Origin: Lycorma delicatula
Taxonomy: Eukaryota; Arthropoda; Insecta; Hemiptera; Fulgoridae
NCBI RefSeq assembly: GCF_047948215.1
Contig: NC_134457.1
Span: forward strand, 84,854,898 to 84,918,897
Length of the DNA: 64,000 nucleotides
Direction: 5' to 3'
The translations under genes were made by a program, and so were the position numbers. The notes beneath the pieces are model-generated. The model ran no database searches, was not told the origin of the DNA, and was given only the letters and a program-made list of their open reading frames with translations. This document shows, in pieces, positions 59,541 through 64,000 of the stretch (positions are counted from its first letter, which is position 1; each line of letters begins with the position of its first letter).

Positions 59541-62500
59541 AGTATTAAGGAAGGAAAATTAAATCTTATAACCAAACTAAACGTATACAATTCATCCGTA
59601 TGTTTTTTTTAGACAGTCAGCTCAATGGTACTTAGTTTTTGGGTAATTTTTTCAACTTACTTCACAATATGGAAACTATGTTTCTAAATACTTTACATAT
59701 AGAGTTATGTATATTATATTTTCCAAACACGTTAAATTTATTTTTTATTTATATAAAATGTGGTCTTTAGAGAAACGACTAATAATTGAAGATATCGCGA
59801 GAGTAAAACGTCATAAAAGAACTTTTAGTAATAGGAAATACTATTTATAACAATATAAATTAATAAATATTAATGTTTATATTAATTGGTATTTTTAATA
59901 CTAATTTAATTCTATTTGGTAACCGGTCGAACGATTTATATAATTGTTATATATTAGTTGGACAAATAAATATTTCAAACTTTTACACAATTATCGATGA
60001 CAAGGGTTTTCGGAAGCAAACCAGAGCTCGGGTGGCCTTTAGAATCGGGAAATACACAACTAGTATTAGTTGATGCAATTAGTATACAACTAATTGCATC
60101 ATATATTTAAGATAATCTTAACAAAATAGGTGATGTGCCAGTCCCGTTCAGGTAAAGATACCTAGAATTCCGAGTAATTCTGAAACGCCTCGAGGAAACC
60201 AGAAATACTCATTTTCAGTTGTTTCCTGCGGATAACTCATCCCTTTTTCAACATTCCTACCCGTTTTCCTTGAACTTCATCCTTCATCCTTTACAACCTG
60301 GAGATCTTTTTACTTTTTCCTACTCTTTTTCCTTTTCCTTATCATTCATTCTTTACTCTGTACGCTTTTTTGCTACTCGCCCATTGGATTCGTGTTAAAA
60401 ATATAGAGCTCTCCTTGAGTTAAGCGTACTTGGTATTTGTATGGTATTGGTTTAACGGGAGTGACTCCTTTTAAAGGTCTGTTTTTCGAAGACTATCTTT
60501 TTCTAACCGCAGCAGTGAAAAAAAAAACCAAACTTGGGGCTGAAATGCTTATTGGGTAAAACCGAGTAGATAAATCTTTTCAAATAAAATATATATATAT
60601 TTTTTTTAGAGGGGAACAAATAAAAGTTCTTAAAGCGTAGTCTGGATTAAAAAAAAATCTTTTTTTATTTGATGTTGAGTCAGTAGTGAAGGAAGTAGAA
60701 AAGATCTTCTTTTATTAGCGAAATAATTTATCGAACTATGAAAATATTCATATAGTTTAATTAATTTATTCAGATATTAAAAGTTCTTTTTCAGTTTTTA
60801 TTTTATACTTCGTTAGCTGTAATTCTCGGTTACAACCGAGTAGTAGTCACGTATTACTAACATCTATAAGTTGAAGTTTCAATTTTAAAAAACATGAATA
60901 TCTAAATTTATGCTGAAGATTATCTATTTAGTTTTTTTTTAATTATATGTATTTCCTTAATAAGTTTTTTAATTTTTAGTTTCAAAGAATTTCATTAAGT
61001 TTATTGATACGCGTATTATTGTATTCAGGTCGTTTTTTGCAATATTCCCACCACTTTAGCTTTTTTACTTTTAAATATTATAATATGTAATAAATTAATA
61101 ATTCAGTGAAATATTGCAAATCATCTTCATTACAAATATAACCAACATTTGTGAATTCGTTTAGTCGCCTTCGGTTTTTTAGTTAGGTTCCTGATCTGGC
61201 TTATGAATATCTGACGTAGTACCCAATTAGTACAACTGTTGGACCTTTGATCATAATGGTTATATATACACTAGTATCTATATGTACTGTGGAATAGACT
61301 TTTGAGTTGCGTATGCATGAATATTACTCAGTTCTAATTGTTGAGTCAATCGAAGCGAAGTTAGGATTACGTAAATTTGCCATCGAATCAAAAATATTGT
61401 TTAAAATTCAATGTTGTTTGTGTTATTTATATAAAAAATTAATATTTTTAAAAACTAACAATAAGAACATTTCCATGCTAGAAACTATAACAGCATAACA
61501 TCTAAGAAAAGTAATTAAAAGTAAGAAAATTATTTAAACTAACTTAAGTAATTTAAACTAAGAAAAACGTAGCATCTAACAGTCGTAATTGAAATAAAAA
61601 AGATAATAATAGTTATAATTATTTGAGATGAAATAAATCCAAATACTAAACTAGATTTTTAAAAATAATAATTATTTTATTTTCTTAAAACAAAATCTAA
61701 AGTAACGGGAAATTTAATTTAAAAAAGTAATTTTTAGTTAAATAACAGCAAAATTATTTAATAATTATCAGAAAATTTATTAGCTATTAGGTATAATGTT
61801 TAATATAATTAATTTTCTTTCAAATAACCGTATTCATCAACAAGTATTTTATCCGAGTGCTTGTAATAAAAATAAAATGTTGTAATTATATATATATATA
61901 TATATATATAAATTAAAATTAACACATGTTATAGAATTGCATGAAATCTTAACTTTGATAAATGTAACACGAAGCAACTGCGTGCAGTTGTAACACATTC
62001 CTGTAGCAGAACCAACCAGGGAACAACTAACGAAATTAATGTGAGACCATCGATTACAAAAAAAGAAGAAAAAAAAAGAAAGAAGAAAAGGAATGACTCT
62101 TTCCGAGAAATTTCAAGCCCTAATGGATGGAGGCTTCACACTGTCATGGATTCTAGTTACAGATTGGAAATGACTTTCATTCCAGTCTAACGTTAAGAAA
62201 AAAAAATCCTTTCATGAAATGAACAAATAAGTTTTATACTGTTGCATAAGACATACTCCAAAATTTTATTAAAATTTCCTTCTTATCTTTTTCATTTTTT
62301 TTTTTTTTTTTTTTTTTGTTTAATTATGATTAATAATTTTAAACGTAATATTGACAATTTTTAAGGTAATTTTATTAAAGTTCTATAATATATTATAATT
62401 TAATTTATATTGTCTTTAATGAATTATGTATTTTATAAATATCCCGGTGAAGGGAGCCCCGGAAGATCAAAAGAAGAAATTTAGCATAATATAAAACAAA

Positions 62501-62600
62501 GCTTAATGAAATGTGAAAGAAAATAGAAAATTAAAAAGTACAAATCTCTTGCTGGGGATCTAACAACGGACCTACCTAGTCTGAATTTTTTTCGTTTAGG
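59541..62600. other. AT-rich DNA without recognised gene
   Basis: This contains a (TA)n run at 61887-61911 and a poly-T run at about 62296-62318. The part at 60110-60500 is less AT-rich but shows no coding similarity. Confidence 0.5.
60071..60101. repeat. Perfect 13 bp inverted repeat with 5-base loop
   Basis: TGATGCAATTAGT is followed by ATACA and the exact complement. There is no T-run after it, so a terminator role is not supported. Confidence 0.8.
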
Positions 62601-62609
62601 CCATTTATA

Positions 62610-63345
62610 GACTACGTTAAGATAATTCCAGCGTTTTTTTTCTTTCATATTTTGAGTCATAATTTGTCTCATATTCTTTATTTTTTCTTCGGTCCAGTTC
62701 TTTGCACGACCGTTTTCTTTTTCTATTTCTTGAGACTCATTGATTATAAATTAACTTTCTAAAGAGATCACTATAAAATATTTTTTCTATAATTCCGACC
62801 TCTTGGAGATCTTTCTTAATTGCTGCAATCCAATTTACTTTTCTTTGTTTTTCCAGCAGAAGTTTTTTTTTCAGTATTTTATTATTGCTCATTCTAATAT
62901 ATGACGAAATAAACACAGTCATCTTTTTTCTGGCTGCCTGGGAGAAGTGTTCAGACTTTTATTTATTACGTTTTGGAATTTACATATGTATTTAAAATAT
63001 TAGGATTCAAGAATTTAATATTTAGATTTAACATTCTGCTGCATATAAACGTTTTGTTACAGTATTATAATGTCTAATATTTTGACACTTTAGTATTATG
63101 AGAAAACCTTTTTTTTGTAGGTTAAATATTATGCGTTAGTCTATAAGTATTTTCCAACTTAAAAGCTCTCTTTAAATTCACCTTTTTATTTTTTTCCATT
63201 TGGATATATAATTTTACCCAGATACTTAAATTGTTCAACTCTCTTAATAGAGCCATGTATCTCATTTTGAGTTTTTTGCACGATTCTTTTTTGACATGTT
63301 GATCTTTTCAAAAGAAATTTATATACTTTGTTTTATTGTACAAGA
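62610..63345 (-). pseudogene. LINE reverse transcriptase C-terminal relic
   Basis: Minus-strand pieces: NEIHGSIKRVEQFKYLGKII near 63260-63200 (the FxYLG block that follows the active site in RTE-like and related enzymes), then heavy decay, then KVNWIAAIKKDLQEVGIIEK (62840-62780) and FYSDLFRKLIYN, and finally a basic stretch NWTEEKIKNMRQIMTQNMKE near 62700-62640, typical of the extreme C terminus of such ORF2 proteins. Stops and frame changes are numerous. The clade is uncertain: RTE-like is suggested but not proven. It may extend left under low-complexity DNA. Confidence 0.5.
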
Positions 63346-64000
63346 ATGTTATAATCATTAACGTTTTCTGTTGCTTTGTTCCCGCCTAGCACAAAAAGAG
63401 TGTATAACAATGTAATAAAAACTTTAATTTAAAAAAAAATAAATTTCCCTCGAGAAAAAAAAATTATCAATAATATATTTCTACAAGTTAAATAAATAAT
63501 ATCTCATAATTTAAAAAATTGGAAAATTTTTAGCAAATTTTCCCTTCATTTTTTTAACTTTAAATTTAAACCCTCTTCATTGATAAAATAGAAAATTAAA
63601 ATAATGTTAACACTTATACACACATTTTGGAAATTTTCTTGTTCATATTTCTGGTTCATTCAGTAACGCCTAATAACCTGATAAAATATTTTGTAACTTT
63701 CAAAGTTAGATTGCACATTAGAAGAGATTAGGTTACTTCATAAATTTTTAAAGATAGAGAAATGATCTTAGAAAACAGAGATTAACTGTGCGAAAGTTTC
63801 TTGGGTAGGGATATTCATGAAGAGTTTATTTATCCTTTGTTTTGGATTGTTCCGTTTCATACAACTATTGTGTGATTATGTCTCTTCACAGCTTGTAAGT
63901 AGTTTACTTTCACTGATGATGCGTTGCTTTTGAATGGGAAAAGGATGATTCTCATAGAGAAGTGGAAATTTCGCGTCCAAATGAGACACGCAATTTATAA
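63346..64000. other. AT-rich DNA without recognised gene
   Basis: Nothing identifiable up to the window edge. Confidence 0.5.

Noticed and set aside
60071..60101. Terminator or regulatory hairpin
   Set aside because: No adjacent gene or T-run; it is simply a short perfect inverted repeat.

Overview
The window looks like intergenic or intronic DNA from a large, AT-rich, repeat-laden insect genome. A hemipteran is my best guess, from the style of the tRNA-derived SINEs, the RTE-like LINE and the foldback repeats, but I hold that with low confidence. I could not support any intact host protein-coding gene, true tRNA, rRNA or CRISPR array. Every stretch with recognisable protein similarity is a decayed transposable-element gene carrying frameshifts and stop codons. 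Family assignments were made by eye from motifs, without database searches.

Layout. 1-5.4 kb: AT-rich DNA with a GC-rich dispersed repeat (repeat B), a tRNA-derived SINE and an inverted pair of short repeats (repeat D). 5.4-8.7 kb: a possible 3.2 kb element bounded by short inverted ends, holding a long foldback inverted repeat. 10.4-10.8 kb: repeat F. 11.7-13.2 kb: a Jockey-group LINE remnant with a gag-like ORF1 and a 3' poly-A end but no reverse transcriptase. 13.3-14.6 and 17.0-18.1 kb: two Tc1/mariner transposase fossils. 16.0-16.5 kb: the C-terminal end of a CR1-like reverse transcriptase. 18.4-19.2 kb: a repeat-like block. 20.9-21.6 kb: a second, inverted copy of repeat B. 22.5-27.6 kb: a compound CT/GT microsatellite followed by two direct tandem copies of a 2,425 bp unit with no difference seen in the parts compared; each carries an old RTE-like reverse transcriptase fragment and a copy of repeat F. 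27.7-29.0 kb: a third mariner fossil, on the minus strand, with plausible terminal inverted repeats.

29-46 kb is mostly featureless AT-rich DNA with microsatellites, a dispersed repeat (repeat A, 37.1-37.8 kb), a second large foldback (38.6-39.5 kb) and a short charged-repeat ORF relic (44.0-44.3 kb). 46.2-47.5 kb: a 5'-truncated R1/Jockey-group LINE. 48.1-50.1 kb: tRNA-derived SINEs, one inserted inside another with a 9 bp target-site duplication. 51.6-57.4 kb is the most layered part: an old RTE tail, then a near full-length 3.26 kb RTE-like LINE inserted into a copy of repeat A (8 bp target-site duplication), with that repeat abutting a CR1-like reverse transcriptase relic. 59.2-59.5 kb: another SINE. 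62.6-63.3 kb: a further LINE reverse transcriptase C-terminal relic.

No genes work together here as a pathway. The interest lies in insertion history, nested elements, foldbacks and the tandem duplication. I found no convincing undescribed biological system.
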